DNA from: Prevotella sp. UBA7594 | GTDB lineage: Bacteria; Bacteroidota; Bacteroidia; Bacteroidales; Bacteroidaceae | Reading direction: 5' to 3' | NCBI GenBank assembly: GCA_002490315.1 | Contig: DLKG01000042.1 | Location: 1-38,738 of the forward strand | Length of the DNA: 38,738 nucleotides | Shown: piece after piece, positions 38,644 through 38,738 of the stretch | How positions within the stretch are numbered: position 1 is the stretch's first letter | Layout: each line of letters begins with the position of its first letter | Position numbers and translations under genes: made by a program | The notes under the pieces: model-generated | Told to the model about the DNA's origin: nothing | What the model saw: only the letters and a program-made list of their open reading frames with translations | Databases searched by the model: none

Positions 38644-38738
38644 TTCGGGGTTGCGTCCTGCGATTAGTAATTTTGAATTTTGAATTATTCGGGGCAGCGC
38701 CCTGCGATTAGTAATTTTGAATTTTGAATTATTCGGGG
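38641..38738. repeat. 44-bp tandem repeat running off the window
   Basis: Units start at 38641, 38685 and 38729 (the last cut by the edge). The two full units differ only at 38651-38656 against 38695-38700 (TTGCGT versus CAGCGC). Each has an internal near-duplicate, TTTTGAATTTTGAATTATTC. The array may continue beyond the window. No gene is visible after the pheA stop. Confidence 0.9.

Overview
The window reads as chromosomal DNA of a member of the Bacteroidales, most like Prevotella or a close relative. The basis is a SusC/SusD pair, lipoproteins with Bacteroidetes-style lipoboxes, a GldB-like lipoprotein, C-terminal tails resembling type IX secretion signals, and many upstream regions that fit the Bacteroidetes promoter form TTTG-N19/20-TAnnTTTG. 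No species can be assigned from sequence reading alone. Coding is dense, and there is no phage, plasmid or transposase gene.

Layout. Positions 1-3.6 kb hold the 5' end of a tRNA, a GH28-family beta-helix glycosidase and a slyD-aroC pair. From 3.8 to 10 kb come a secreted S8 protease, a 22-bp tandem array, an NfeD-SPFH membrane pair, a WecB-like protein with altered active-site residues and a SIMPL-domain protein. From 10.1 to 15.3 kb come a self-contained unit for a 37-residue protein, an M15 peptidase, a 54-residue lipoprotein, MtaB, a GT2 glycosyltransferase and a GldB-like lipoprotein. From 15.4 to 21 kb there is a susC-susD operon with its terminator and promoter, then tRNA-Arg(CCG). From 21.2 to 25.6 kb lies a minus-strand run dnaG-queD-queE-cls (primase, two steps of 7-deazaguanine synthesis, cardiolipin synthase).

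The interval 25.6-26.3 kb has no gene and is packed with perfect inverted repeats and a second 22-bp array. It lies downstream of a very large gene (26.3-30.75 kb) that joins a PD-(D/E)XK nuclease, an SF1 helicase and a SAM-dependent methyltransferase fold in one chain. A piece of the intergenic palindrome also lies in frame inside the methyltransferase part of this gene, next to an expanded 21-bp tandem repeat. Divergent from it is a secreted fusion of a GH123/DUF4091-like domain and a GH33 sialidase, then a copper-type P1B ATPase that appears to lack most of its nucleotide-binding domain, and a convergent outer-membrane protein gene.

The window ends with pheA (prephenate dehydratase). Its leader has all the parts of ribosome-mediated attenuation: a promoter, a 25-codon leader peptide with nine Phe/Tyr codons among eleven, an antiterminator segment and a strong intrinsic terminator. 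The nuclease-helicase-methyltransferase protein, the repeat invasion of its gene and the pheA attenuator are the three observations most worth following up. The sialidase fusion, SusCD pair and GH28 protein suggest a glycan-degrading life in a gut, oral or rumen setting; that is inference.
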